A stretch of 64,000 bases of DNA, taken from Cellvibrio sp. KY-YJ-3. Its GTDB lineage: Bacteria; Pseudomonadota; Gammaproteobacteria; Pseudomonadales; Cellvibrionaceae. Positions 45,423-54,819 of the stretch are shown piece after piece. Under the pieces are notes generated by a model, which worked only from the letters and a program-made list of their open reading frames with translations, was not told where the DNA came from and searched no databases. The stretch covers positions 2,618,001-2,682,000 of the forward strand of contig NZ_CP031727.1 in NCBI RefSeq assembly GCF_008806955.1, written 5' to 3'. Both the position numbers and the translations under genes were made by a program. Position 1 is the first letter of the stretch. Every line of letters begins with the position of its first letter.

Positions 45423-47000
45423 ATGTCTCACGATATCCACGCACAGCGAATTCTTATCCTCGATTTTGGTTCGCAATACACCCAGTTGATTGCACGCCGT
45501 GTGCGTGAAATTGGTGTTTTCTCTGAAATCCGCGCTTGGGACATGAGCGAAGAAGAAATTCGCGCTTATAACCCCAAGGGTATTATTTTGGCGGGCAGCC
45601 CTGAATCCACCACTGAAGCCGGCTCGCCGCGCGCGCCAGACGTGGTATTTAATTTAGGTGTACCGGTATTTGGTATTTGTTATGGCATGCAAACCATGGC
45701 CATGCAAATGGGTGGTTTGGTTGAAGGTTCCAATATCCGTGAATTTGGCTATGCGCAAATTAAAGTGAATGGTGAATCTTCACTGCTGAAGGATATCAAA
45801 GACCATGTTGATCACGACGGCAGTGCACTGCTCGATGTGTGGATGAGCCACGGCGACAAGGTCACCAAAATGCCGGAAGGTTTCAGCTTGATGGCATCCA
45901 CGCCATCCTGCCCGATTGCTGGTATGTACAACGAAGCGAAAAAATTCTACGGCGTGCAGTTCCATCCGGAAGTGACTCATACCTTGCAAGGCAAGCGCAT
46001 ATTTGAACATTTTGTATTGCAAGCCTGCGCCTGCGAACCGCTATGGACACCAGCCAATATTGTTGACGATGCGCTGAAAAAAGTGCGCGAACAAGTTGGC
46101 AGCGACAAAGTATTACTTGGCCTTTCCGGCGGTGTGGATTCATCTGTTGTAGCAGCGTTATTGCACAAAGCCATTGGTTCGCAATTAACCTGCGTTTTTG
46201 TGGACAACGGTTTGCTGCGCAAAAACGAAGGCGACCAAGTGATGGATATGTTCGCCAAAAATATGGGCGTAACGGTTATCCGTGCGGATGCCCAGGATCA
46301 ATTTTTAAATAAATTGAAAGGCGAAAATGACCCTGAGAAAAAACGCAAAATTATCGGCGGTACGTTTATCGATGTGTTTGATGCCGAAGCCACCAAACTC
46401 AAAGATGTGAAGTGGCTGGCGCAAGGCACGATTTACCCCGATGTGATTGAATCGGCTGCGGCTAAAACCGGTAAAGCGCACGTGATTAAATCGCACCACA
46501 ATGTGGGCGGTTTGCCGGACGATATGGCTTTTAAATTAGTTGAGCCCCTGCGCGAATTATTCAAAGACGAAGTACGTGCAATTGGTTTGGAATTGGGCTT
46601 GCCCTACGACATGGTCTACCGTCATCCATTCCCCGGCCCGGGTTTGGGTGTGCGCATCCTCGGTGAAGTGAAAAAAGAATATGCCGATATCCTGCGTGAA
46701 GCGGATGCGATCTTTTTGGAAGAGTTGCACGCCTCTGGTTGGTATCACAAAACCTCACAGGCGTTTGCGGTTTTCTTGCCGGTAAAATCGGTGGGGGTGG
46801 TGGGTGATGGTCGTCGTTACGAGTGGGTAATTTCACTGCGTGCGGTGGAAACCGTCGATTTTATGACGGCGCGCTGGGCGCACTTGCCATACGACTTGTT
46901 GGAAAAAGTGTCTGGTCGCATTATCAATGAGATCTCCGGTGTGTCACGCGTTTGTTACGACGTATCGAGCAAACCGCCCGCGACTATTGAATGGGAATAA
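45423..47000 (+). CDS. guaA: GMP synthase (glutamine-hydrolysing)
   Basis: 525 residues. The N-terminal class I glutaminase domain carries Cys in [12 protein letters not shown] and the His-Glu of the triad in FHPEVTH. The ATP-pyrophosphatase domain begins [16 protein letters not shown] (about 232-247). The C-terminal dimerisation domain ends PPATIEWE. It converts XMP to GMP. The AGGAA Shine-Dalgarno is well placed. A short hairpin (ACAGG/CCTGT plus T-run at 47024-47045) follows the gene. Confidence 0.97.
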   Translation: MSHDIHAQRILILDFGSQYTQLIARRVREIGVFSEIRAWDMSEEEIRAYNPKGIILAGSPESTTEAGSPRAPDVVFNLGVPVFGICYGMQTMAMQMGGLVEGSNIREFGYAQIKVNGESSLLKDIKDHVDHDGSALLDVWMSHGDKVTKMPEGFSLMASTPSCPIAGMYNEAKKFYGVQFHPEVTHTLQGKRIFEHFVLQACACEPLWTPANIVDDALKKVREQVGSDKVLLGLSGGVDSSVVAALLHKAIGSQLTCVFVDNGLLRKNEGDQVMDMFAKNMGVTVIRADAQDQFLNKLKGENDPEKKRKIIGGTFIDVFDAEATKLKDVKWLAQGTIYPDVIESAAAKTGKAHVIKSHHNVGGLPDDMAFKLVEPLRELFKDEVRAIGLELGLPYDMVYRHPFPGPGLGVRILGEVKKEYADILREADAIFLEELHASGWYHKTSQAFAVFLPVKSVGVVGDGRRYEWVISLRAVETVDFMTARWAHLPYDLLEKVSGRIINEISGVSRVCYDVSSKPPATIEWE

Positions 47001-47023
47001 CGATTGAAGGAGTTTTAAATCGC

Positions 47024-47045
47024 ACAGGGACGTGCCTGTTTTTTT
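47024..47045 (+). terminator. Short hairpin terminator after guaA
   Basis: Five-bp arms ACAGG (47024-47028) and CCTGT (47035-47039), followed by T residues to 47045. The stem is short but has a long T-run. Confidence 0.55.
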
Positions 47046-47067
47046 ATGAATGATGAGGCGCCCGGTT

Positions 47068-48690
47068 ATGCCACAAACACTGAAAGTAAAGCCCCGACAT
47101 TTTTCACTATTTTGTTGTTCGGTGTTGATGGTTGTTGCCGCAATTCCACTGCAACTTGGTGCGCAAACTCCCGAAACAGTTGTGGCAGAGATTAATCCAG
47201 CCATTGCCACGCAACAAACTGACACTACAGAAGCAACAGTTCAAACGACAGCAGTTGAGCCGAGTGTTGCGCCATCCGTTGAGATTTCCACTGCGGTTGC
47301 TGGGCCTGCCACTCTTGCGGTAAACGTCGCTGAAAAAAAACAATCTGCATCATCGGTTGCTGAAGTATCTTCACTAAGTGCTGTCTCTTCCGCGCAATCG
47401 TCTACTGCTCCTCAGCCGAGTTCTGCAAGTGCTGTTGTCTCGTCGGTTGCATCGGAGACTGCATCTTCAATTGCCGTTGCTACTGCAAGTGCTGCTATGG
47501 TTCCCACTTCCGATCTTGCCACTGCAAATAATGAGGGTTCAGCTGCAATTGACCCGGCTGCAGAGGTTATCAATGAAGCCACTGCAGAACCCTTGTCTCT
47601 TTCCAAATTTATTTTGGGGCGCGAAGTAAAACCCAATAGTTCGGTGCGTTTGACTTGGAATTCAGAAACCGCTGTGGGTGGTTTCAGTGAGGAAACACCG
47701 ATTCTGGTAGTGAACGGCGCTACGCCCGGCAAAACACTTTGCCTAACCGGCGCTGTGCATGGCGATGAATTAAATGGAATCGAAATGATTCGCCGGGTGA
47801 TTTACAGCATAGAGCCAGCTAATTTAACCGGCACGATTATTGGTGTGCCTGTAGCTAACATTATGGGCTTTCGCCGCAACTCCCGCTATTTACCAGATCG
47901 CCGCGACTGGAACCGCTATTTTCCTGGCAATACTCATGGCAGCTCCGCATCGCGTTTAGCGCATTCTTTTTTTAGCAACATTATTATGCATTGCGATGCA
48001 TTGGTAGATATTCACACCGGCTCATTCCATCGTACTAATTTGCCTCAATTGCGCGCTGATCTGGGTGATGAAAATGTTGCAAAGTTGGCGCAAAGTTTTG
48101 GTGCTATTGCAGTATTAAATGGTCGCGGCAATCCGAATTCATTGCGTGCTGCTGCGGTGCGCGCTGGCATTCCTGCGGTGACGTTAGAGGCTGGCGAGCC
48201 AATGGCCATTCAAAGCCGGGTGGTCGATGAAGGTGTGGCGGCAATTAATACTCTGCTCGCTAAAATGGGGATGTATGGCAAGCAAAAACGCTGGACGCGT
48301 ATTGCCCCAGTTTATTATCGCTCCGCGTGGGTGCGTGCTAATCAAAGTGGAATTTTATTCAGCAAGGCGACACTCGGTCAGCGTGTGCGTGAAGACGATG
48401 TTTTAGGCACAGTTACCGATCCAATCACCAACGCACGTACCACGATCAAATCGCCTTACAACGGTAGAATTATTGGTATGGCGCTGGATCAGGTTGTACT
48501 GCCTGGTTTTGCTGCCTATCACATTGGTATTCAAACACCTGAAGCCATTCTTATTGAAGAGAGTCAGCTGAACGATGGATTGCTTGAGGATGAAGAAGAT
48601 GGCGATGATGCCGGGCCCGATCCCGTTGATGAAATGGATGAGCCGGAAACCGGTGTGAGCAAAGCTCAGGATCGTATGGCGGATGAATAA
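47068..48690 (+). CDS. Secreted AstE/aspartoacylase-like (M14-type) metal hydrolase with Ser/Ala-rich linker
   Basis: 540 residues from ATG 47068 (GAGG 9 bases upstream). Signal peptide about 1-33. Residues ~35-165 are a low-complexity Ser/Ala/Val/Thr linker. The C-terminal ~330 residues are a succinylglutamate desuccinylase/aspartoacylase domain: zinc site GAVHGDELNGIEMIRRV (HxxE) and DIHTGSFHR. The last 30 residues are acidic (EDEEDGDDAG). Exported AstE-like proteins are proposed to act on cell-wall or amino-acid conjugates; the substrate here is unknown. It follows guaA without obvious functional link. Confidence 0.8.
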   Translation: MPQTLKVKPRHFSLFCCSVLMVVAAIPLQLGAQTPETVVAEINPAIATQQTDTTEATVQTTAVEPSVAPSVEISTAVAGPATLAVNVAEKKQSASSVAEVSSLSAVSSAQSSTAPQPSSASAVVSSVASETASSIAVATASAAMVPTSDLATANNEGSAAIDPAAEVINEATAEPLSLSKFILGREVKPNSSVRLTWNSETAVGGFSEETPILVVNGATPGKTLCLTGAVHGDELNGIEMIRRVIYSIEPANLTGTIIGVPVANIMGFRRNSRYLPDRRDWNRYFPGNTHGSSASRLAHSFFSNIIMHCDALVDIHTGSFHRTNLPQLRADLGDENVAKLAQSFGAIAVLNGRGNPNSLRAAAVRAGIPAVTLEAGEPMAIQSRVVDEGVAAINTLLAKMGMYGKQKRWTRIAPVYYRSAWVRANQSGILFSKATLGQRVREDDVLGTVTDPITNARTTIKSPYNGRIIGMALDQVVLPGFAAYHIGIQTPEAILIEESQLNDGLLEDEEDGDDAGPDPVDEMDEPETGVSKAQDRMADE

Positions 48691-48699
48691 AATAATTGT

Positions 48700-48778
48700 G
48701 TAGGTTGGAAAAGCGCAGCGCCTTCCGACAGAATAGATTCGCAATAATGTCGGAAGTCGCTGCGCTCTTCCAACCTAC
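48700..48778. repeat. REP/MITE-like palindrome between convergent genes
   Basis: Left arm 48700-48730 and right arm 48748-48778, 31 bases each and 29 of 31 complementary, around a 17-base loop. The arms begin GTAGGTTGGAA and include GCGCAGCG. AAAATAA (48689-48695) and TTATTTT (48780-48786) extend the pairing at both ends. It fills the gap between the stops of the AstE-like and EVE genes and could act as a bidirectional terminator. Confidence 0.85.
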
Positions 48779-48779
48779 G

Positions 48780-49244
48780 TTATTTTAATAATGTGTGAAT
48801 AAATTTCCATTCATCGGCTGTGACCGGTTGCGTCGACAGTCGGCTCTGTTTTAGCAACACCATATTTTCCAATGCGGACTGCGCTTTGATTTCTGCCAGT
48901 GTGATTAAACGTGGAAATATTTTGGTAAGTTGAATATCAACCGAAACCCAGCGTGGATTTTCTGCCGTAGATTTTGGATCGTAATAATCGCTTTCGGGAT
49001 TAAATTGGGTGGGATCAGGGTAGGCGGTTTTTACAACTTTTGCGGTGCCGACTATGCCGACGTTTTTACAGCTGCTGTGATAAATAAACACTTCATCATT
49101 CAGTGCCACCTGGTCGCGTAAAAAGTTACGCGCCTGGTAGTTGCGAATGCCATCCCAGCGGCCGATTTTTTCGGGCGCAGCCGCAAGATGATCAATGCCG
49201 TAAATATGCGGCTCCGCTTTGAATAACCAATATTTTTTTGCCAT
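48780..49244 (-). CDS. EVE-domain protein
   Basis: 154 residues. It starts KKYWLFKAEPHIYGIDHL and has RWDGIRNYQARNFLRDQV, then YHSSCKNVGIVGTAKVV and WVSVDIQLTKIFPRLITL, the EVE pattern. EVE folds bind modified DNA or RNA bases, and bacterial stand-alone members have been linked to modified-base recognition. The stop lies at the edge of the palindrome. The Shine-Dalgarno is weak. It follows the RNase II gene by 40 bp on the same strand. Confidence 0.9.
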   Translation of the reverse strand: MAKKYWLFKAEPHIYGIDHLAAAPEKIGRWDGIRNYQARNFLRDQVALNDEVFIYHSSCKNVGIVGTAKVVKTAYPDPTQFNPESDYYDPKSTAENPRWVSVDIQLTKIFPRLITLAEIKAQSALENMVLLKQSRLSTQPVTADEWKFIHTLLK

Positions 49245-49284
49245 GACCAGATCGCTCTTATCCGGTTTCCGTTCCTGTGATTTA

Positions 49285-51279
49285 TTACAGCCAAGCGCTT
49301 AAGCGTGAGGCAGTTTCTTCGCTGATTAATTCCAGATTGATTTTACGTTTATCGATATCAACACTGTGGATTAACACGTTCACTTTGTCGTCCAAACGGT
49401 AAGTATTGCCTTCAATGGTTAGACTTAAACGACGCGAATCAAATTGCGCTTTAATCTCGCCATCTTTGGGTGCCAGTAGGGCGTAACCATCCAGGCCCCA
49501 GTCATCCAGTTTAATACCGATACCGAACGAATTTACCAGTGCAATACTTCCGCTGTGCACGCTACCGACATGTTGGTTGGCGTATTGGCAGCCGAGCCAG
49601 CTTTCTACATAGCGGCAGGCTTGGCGTCCGTTGTTTAATTGATTTTGCAATTGTTCGGCAAACTGTTTTTTATCGTTTAATTCCAACGCCGGCAAGCCGC
49701 GCAAAATACGTTTAATCGCCAGGTGATTGAATAAGTCGTTGTAGCGGCGAATCGGTGAAGTAACCATCGCATAAGCGTTAAAGCCTAAACCAAAATGCCC
49801 CACCGGTTCAAAGGTGATTGAGCCAGCTTGCAGCATGCGTTGTAATAATGAGTGCAGGCGATTATTGACGGGATTGTTGTCAGCGTTCAGACGCAATTCG
49901 CGAAATAATGTGGTGAAATTTTCCAGTTGCGTTAAATCACCCGGTATCAGATCGGGGCGGTCTTCTTGAATTAATGAAAGTGCATCGTTGAGGCGTTCAG
50001 GGCGAAAACCCACATGGCTGGAAAAAATACCGCAGCCAGGGTGCTGCAAAAATAATTCCCCGGCACAGATGTTGGTAACCAGCATCGCCTCTTCGATCAT
50101 GCGGTGCGCAATATTGCGCTCGCGCTTTTCAATGTGATCGATTTTTTTCACATCGTTCAAAATGAATGCGTAATCGGGGCGATCTTCCATCACCAGCGCA
50201 TTGAGTTGGCGATATTGTGCGCGTGCTTGTGCAAACGCTTTAAGTTCGACCAGCATGTCGTGAATATGTGCTGGTGCGCCAAGGGTAGATACTTCAGCGG
50301 TGAGCGCATCATAAACACCTTGATAGCTCAATTTGGATTGTGAGCGGATGAGTGCTTCAGCAAATTCAAATTGTGTAATGCTGCCATCCTGTGCAATTTG
50401 CATACGGCAAATCAATGCAGGGCGTTTTTGTTCCGGCACCAGTGAGTAGGTGTCGTGTGACAGATCGACCGGCAACATAGTTACGGTTTGGCCAAGCAAA
50501 TAATGGGTGCTGGCGCGCGCGCGCGCCGCTAATTCCAGTGGGCTGCCGAAATCAATGTGTTTGCTTGGGTCGGCAATTGCCGTAATCAATTCCCAACCGC
50601 TGTCCACAGTGGTGATATATATTGCATCATCCATATCGCGGGTGTTTTCAGAATCGATAGTGACAAAGGGCAGGTGGGTTAAGTCCAGCTCGCCATTGTC
50701 AAAGGTCAAGGGAGACCAATTAATGCCGCCCGCCTGACTTTGCGCGGGTGCTTGCCATTCAAACGGCATATGGAATTTTGCGATGGTATAACGGCTCTCT
50801 ACCCCCGGTTCATCGAGGGTGCCAATCCGATTCAGTATATGTACCTGGGTTTTGCCTTCGCTGTTGAACGGGTGGCGCGCAATGGTGCAGTGAATTAAAT
50901 CGCCAACTTTGTAGCCCTTGCGCTCTTGCGGGGGAATAAACAACCAGCGATTAAAGTTAGGCACGTCAGGTTCGACAAAATCGGTAGAACCCTTGTTGAC
51001 ATACTTGCCTACAAACTCACCCAGTCCCGGTTTGATCAGTTGAGTGAGCTTTGCTTCAAATTGACCTTTGCTGTTGGTGTTGATCTCTGCTTCGACCCGA
51101 TCATCGGGCAGCACGCGCATCATCTGCTCGGGGTCGATAAAAGCCTCGCGTCCATCGTCTAGAATTAAAAAACCAAAACGCTTGGTGGTAGTGCGAACAA
51201 TCCCTTGGGCAACGTCTTTGGCGGCGACAATCGTGGACTTTAATTGCGAGAGTTGTTGAAGAGCATCTTTATTGAGCAT
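49285..51279 (-). CDS. rnb: Ribonuclease II-type exoribonuclease (RNB domain)
   Basis: 664 residues from ATG 51279; a TTG at 51288 is an alternative. Cold-shock-like N-terminal domains come first (DDGREAFIDPEQMMRVLPDDRVEAE). The RNB core follows: THLPFVTIDSENTRDMDDAIYI with its catalytic acidic residues, then YSLVPEQKRPALICRMQI. Near the end are HFGLGFNAYAMVTSPIRRYNDL and a C-terminal S1 domain. Degrades single-stranded RNA 3' to 5'. It is divergent from nhaP2. Confidence 0.93.
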   Translation of the reverse strand: MLNKDALQQLSQLKSTIVAAKDVAQGIVRTTTKRFGFLILDDGREAFIDPEQMMRVLPDDRVEAEINTNSKGQFEAKLTQLIKPGLGEFVGKYVNKGSTDFVEPDVPNFNRWLFIPPQERKGYKVGDLIHCTIARHPFNSEGKTQVHILNRIGTLDEPGVESRYTIAKFHMPFEWQAPAQSQAGGINWSPLTFDNGELDLTHLPFVTIDSENTRDMDDAIYITTVDSGWELITAIADPSKHIDFGSPLELAARARASTHYLLGQTVTMLPVDLSHDTYSLVPEQKRPALICRMQIAQDGSITQFEFAEALIRSQSKLSYQGVYDALTAEVSTLGAPAHIHDMLVELKAFAQARAQYRQLNALVMEDRPDYAFILNDVKKIDHIEKRERNIAHRMIEEAMLVTNICAGELFLQHPGCGIFSSHVGFRPERLNDALSLIQEDRPDLIPGDLTQLENFTTLFRELRLNADNNPVNNRLHSLLQRMLQAGSITFEPVGHFGLGFNAYAMVTSPIRRYNDLFNHLAIKRILRGLPALELNDKKQFAEQLQNQLNNGRQACRYVESWLGCQYANQHVGSVHSGSIALVNSFGIGIKLDDWGLDGYALLAPKDGEIKAQFDSRRLSLTIEGNTYRLDDKVNVLIHSVDIDKRKINLELISEETASRLSAWL

Positions 51280-51408
51280 GAAGGACAACTTAATCAGTGA
51301 AAGTAATGGCGCGAATTATAGCTGCATTTTGGGGGGAGGGTTGCGCAAATATGAGGCATTAATCCAGTGTAAAAAACATGGGTATATCACTGGCCAATGC
51401 GCTTTCTT

Positions 51409-51439
51409 TTGACAGTATCTGGCATCGTCAGGTTACAAT
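51409..51439 (+). promoter_or_regulatory. Promoter upstream of nhaP2
   Basis: Consensus -35 TTGACA (51409-51414), a 19-bp spacer and TACAAT (51434-51439). The spacing is slightly long. Transcription would start near 51446, about 47 bases before the start codon. Confidence 0.5.
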
Positions 51440-51492
51440 CGGTTTCACTTAGTGCTTGTTTTTATTGAATTTCCTGGAAAAGGGCTTGTTAT

Positions 51493-53247
51493 TTGGACGC
51501 CATATCTATCAACAACATCTTGCTTATTGGTGCACTGCTCGTTGCGGCGAGTATTCTGCTGAGTTCTATCTCGACACGGGTTGGTGTACCAATTCTGGTG
51601 ATTTTTCTGGCGGTGGGTATGGTGGCCGGTGTTGATGGCCCCGGCGGTATTGTGTTCAACGATTATTCAATCGCCTATCTCGTGAGTAACCTGGCGTTGG
51701 CCATTATTTTACTGGATGGCGGTATGCGCACTCGCGCGGCGACTTTCCGCGTTGCGCTATGGCCGGCATTGTCTTTAGCGACGGTTGGGGTGGTTATTAC
51801 TGCGGGGCTGACCGGGTTGGCGGCGGCCTGGTTATTTGATTTGTCGCTGTTAGAAGGGTTGTTAATTGGAGCCATCGTTGGCTCTACCGATGCCGCTGTC
51901 GTGTTTAATTTGTTAAACGGCAAGGGTTTGAATGAGCGGGTTGGTTCAACATTGGAAATTGAATCCGGTAGCAATGACCCTATGGCGATGTTTCTAACGG
52001 TTACCTTGATTGCAATGCTGGCGGCGGGAGAAACCAGCTTTAGTTGGTCGGTTCTGGTTAATTTAGTGCAGCAATTTGGGTTGGGTATTGTGCTTGGTGT
52101 GGCTGGTGGGTGGCTGTTGTTACAGTTGATCAACCGGTTGTCGATTGCCGGTGGTTTGTATCCACTGTTAGCCGTAAGTGGCGGCATTATGCTTTACGCA
52201 ATCTCCAGCGCCTTGGGTGGCAGTGGGATTCTCACTGTCTATGTCTGCGGCCTGTTGTTGGGAAATCGCCCCATTCGCAATCGCCATGGCATTTTGCATA
52301 TGTTTGATGGCCTGGCCTGGCTTAGTCAAATAGGCATGTTCCTGGTGCTCGGTTTATTGCTTACCCCCAGCGATTTATTACCTATTGCAGTGCCTGCCTT
52401 GTTGTTATCGCTGTGGATGATTTTGTTTGCGCGGCCCCTGTCCATTTTGATTGGCCTCTTGCCATTTCGCGGTTTCCAGTGGCGTGAGCGCACGTTTATT
52501 TCCTGGGTTGGTTTACGCGGTGCGGTGCCGGTTATTTTGGCGGTTTTCCCCTTGATGGCCGGTTTGCCCAACGCGCAATTATTTTTTAACGTTGCCTTCT
52601 TTATCGTTTTAGTCTCACTGCTAGTACAGGGAACAACACTGGGTTTTGCTGCGCGTAAAGCAAGGGTGGTGGTGCCTTCGGTGCCGTCACCTATGTCGCG
52701 TGCAGGGCTGGAAATTCATGTAACGAGTCAGTGGGAGTTGTTCATCTATAAATTAGGTGCAGAGAAGTGGTGTATTGGTGCCGCGTTGCGCGAATTGCAT
52801 ATGCCGGATAACACCCGCATTGCGGCCTTATTTCGCGATCATGAATTACTCCACCCCACTGGCAGCACTCGCTTAATGGCTGGCGATGTATTGTGTGTCA
52901 TTGGTCACGACTCTGATTTGCCTGCACTGGGTAAATTATTTAGCCAAGCGCCCAAGCGCAATTTGGATTTAACCTTTTTTGGCGATTTTATTATTCAGGG
53001 CGATGCGGAGTTGCGCGATTTAGCCATGCTTTATGCGTTGGACATGAAAGGTTATGAGCAGCACAAAACTTTGAGCGAGCTGATTACTTTTTTGGTGGGC
53101 GACAAATTAGTGGTTGGCGATAACGCTGAGTGGAGCGGCATGCTCTGGACAGTTGCGGAGGTGGAGGGCAATCAGGCGCGCAAGATAGGCGTAAAACCCG
53201 CCGCTAAAAAACGCCCTAAATCCCAGGACAATACGGATATCTCATGA
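51493..53247 (+). CDS. nhaP2: Potassium/proton antiporter, CPA1 family
   Basis: 584 residues. The TTG start at 51493 fits because the protein then begins [16 protein letters not shown], as NhaP2/CvrA does. About 12 transmembrane helices (1-400), with [24 protein letters not shown] (ion-site Asp) and [15 protein letters not shown]. The hydrophilic tail from ~400 holds a RCK C-terminal-like domain ([31 protein letters not shown]). It exports K+ in exchange for protons. The stop overlaps the gabD start by 4 bp. Confidence 0.95.
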   Translation: MDAISINNILLIGALLVAASILLSSISTRVGVPILVIFLAVGMVAGVDGPGGIVFNDYSIAYLVSNLALAIILLDGGMRTRAATFRVALWPALSLATVGVVITAGLTGLAAAWLFDLSLLEGLLIGAIVGSTDAAVVFNLLNGKGLNERVGSTLEIESGSNDPMAMFLTVTLIAMLAAGETSFSWSVLVNLVQQFGLGIVLGVAGGWLLLQLINRLSIAGGLYPLLAVSGGIMLYAISSALGGSGILTVYVCGLLLGNRPIRNRHGILHMFDGLAWLSQIGMFLVLGLLLTPSDLLPIAVPALLLSLWMILFARPLSILIGLLPFRGFQWRERTFISWVGLRGAVPVILAVFPLMAGLPNAQLFFNVAFFIVLVSLLVQGTTLGFAARKARVVVPSVPSPMSRAGLEIHVTSQWELFIYKLGAEKWCIGAALRELHMPDNTRIAALFRDHELLHPTGSTRLMAGDVLCVIGHDSDLPALGKLFSQAPKRNLDLTFFGDFIIQGDAELRDLAMLYALDMKGYEQHKTLSELITFLVGDKLVVGDNAEWSGMLWTVAEVEGNQARKIGVKPAAKKRPKSQDNTDIS

Positions 53248-54698
53248 TTCCTTTAATGCATCCGGCGCTAGTGCGAACCCAGGCATTTATTAATGGTGAT
53301 TGGTACTCTGCCGTATCGCAAAAAACATTTGCCGTGAATAATCCGGCAACCGGTGAGTTGATTGCGCAAGTAGCGGACTTGAGTTCATTGGATGCGCAAC
53401 ATGCCATCGAGTCTGCGGCAATTGCCCAGCCAGTGTGGGCGCAAAAAACGGCGAAAGAACGCAGTATTTTATTGCGCCGCTGGTTTGATCTGGTGATGGA
53501 AAATCAAGCTGATCTTGCACAGATTCTTACTGCCGAACAAGGCAAGCCCATAGCGGAGTCCATGGCGGAAATTGCGTATGGTGCAAGTTATATTGAGTGG
53601 TTTGCCGAGCAGGCCAAACGTATTAATGGCGATATCATCCCACCATCCAGAAGTAACCAACGTATTTCAGTACTCAAGCAGCCTGTGGGCGTAGTGGCAA
53701 CAATCACACCGTGGAATTTCCCTAACGCGATGCTCGCACGCAAACTTGCACCGGCATTGGCGGCGGGTTGTACGGTAGTGGCAAAACCCGCTGCAGAAAC
53801 ACCGCTTTCCGCTTTGGCACTCGCGCAACTCGCGCAACAAGCGGGTATTCCTGCGGGCGTTATCAATATAGTGACTAGTAGTGGTGCACCTGCTATTGGA
53901 GCTGAATTTACCGGGCATCCAGCGGTACGAAAAATTTCTTTTACCGGTTCAACCGCCGTGGGAAAGTTACTCATTCAACAGTGTGCTGCTGATGTAAAAC
54001 GCATTACTCTTGAATTGGGGGGCAACGCACCGTTTATTGTATTTGATGATGCAGATCTCGACGCAGCTGTCGCTGGCGCTATGGTCGCTAAATTTCGTAA
54101 CGCTGGGCAAACCTGCGTATGCGCCAATCGTTTTTATGTGCAGCGCTCTATTTATAACGCGTTCAGTGCAAAATTAAGCGCGGCTATGCAGGAATTGTGC
54201 GTCGGCAATGGTGTTAATGAACAGGTATCTGTTGGACCATTGATTTCTGCAGCCGCAATCCAAAAAGTGCAGCAGTTAGTGGATGATGCTATCGCCAAGG
54301 GCGCTGTTGTTTCCTGTCAAATTCCGGTGAATATCGAAAAGGGGTATTTTTATCCGCCCACACTGTTAACAAATGTTTCTGTGGATAGCGACTTGCTAGA
54401 GGCAGAAATTTTTGGGCCTGTCGCCGCCCTGATTCCTTTTGATACTGAAGCAGGCGTGATAGCGCAAGCTAATTGTAGCGTTTATGGTCTGGCCGCTTAT
54501 TGTTACACCCGCGATTACCAGCGTATCCAACGTTTAACTGAAGAATTACAGACAGGAATGCTCGGTATTAATACCGGATTGATCTCGAATGAAATGGCTC
54601 CTTTTGGTGGTATCAAGCAGTCGGGCTGGGGGCGTGAGGGGTCAATATACGGTCTGGATGATTATTTAAACATCAAATACATTAATGAGAGTTTTTGA
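53244..54698 (+). CDS. gabD: NAD(P)-dependent succinate-semialdehyde dehydrogenase
   Basis: 484 residues, aldehyde dehydrogenase fold. Begins near FINGDW. The cofactor region has [22 protein letters not shown], the catalytic Glu is in [18 protein letters not shown] and the catalytic Cys in [26 protein letters not shown] closes it. The order and motifs match GabD (4-aminobutyrate breakdown). The start overlaps the nhaP2 stop (ATGA), so it is coupled; no gabT or gabP is nearby. Confidence 0.93.
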   Translation: MIPLMHPALVRTQAFINGDWYSAVSQKTFAVNNPATGELIAQVADLSSLDAQHAIESAAIAQPVWAQKTAKERSILLRRWFDLVMENQADLAQILTAEQGKPIAESMAEIAYGASYIEWFAEQAKRINGDIIPPSRSNQRISVLKQPVGVVATITPWNFPNAMLARKLAPALAAGCTVVAKPAAETPLSALALAQLAQQAGIPAGVINIVTSSGAPAIGAEFTGHPAVRKISFTGSTAVGKLLIQQCAADVKRITLELGGNAPFIVFDDADLDAAVAGAMVAKFRNAGQTCVCANRFYVQRSIYNAFSAKLSAAMQELCVGNGVNEQVSVGPLISAAAIQKVQQLVDDAIAKGAVVSCQIPVNIEKGYFYPPTLLTNVSVDSDLLEAEIFGPVAALIPFDTEAGVIAQANCSVYGLAAYCYTRDYQRIQRLTEELQTGMLGINTGLISNEMAPFGGIKQSGWGREGSIYGLDDYLNIKYINESF

Positions 54699-54819
54699 TA
54701 TACATAGATTGTTTAACAATAAAAATAATAAAACGCCAAACTAAACGACAAATCGCTCAAGTGTTACTAAACTTTAATGGTCTCGCTCCAGAGAAGTTGA
54801 AAAACAAGAGAGGTTTATC

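Noticed and set aside
50515-50530. Alternating GC run inside rnb, possible Z-DNA
   Set aside because: Explained by Ala/Arg codons in the conserved coding sequence and too short to argue more.
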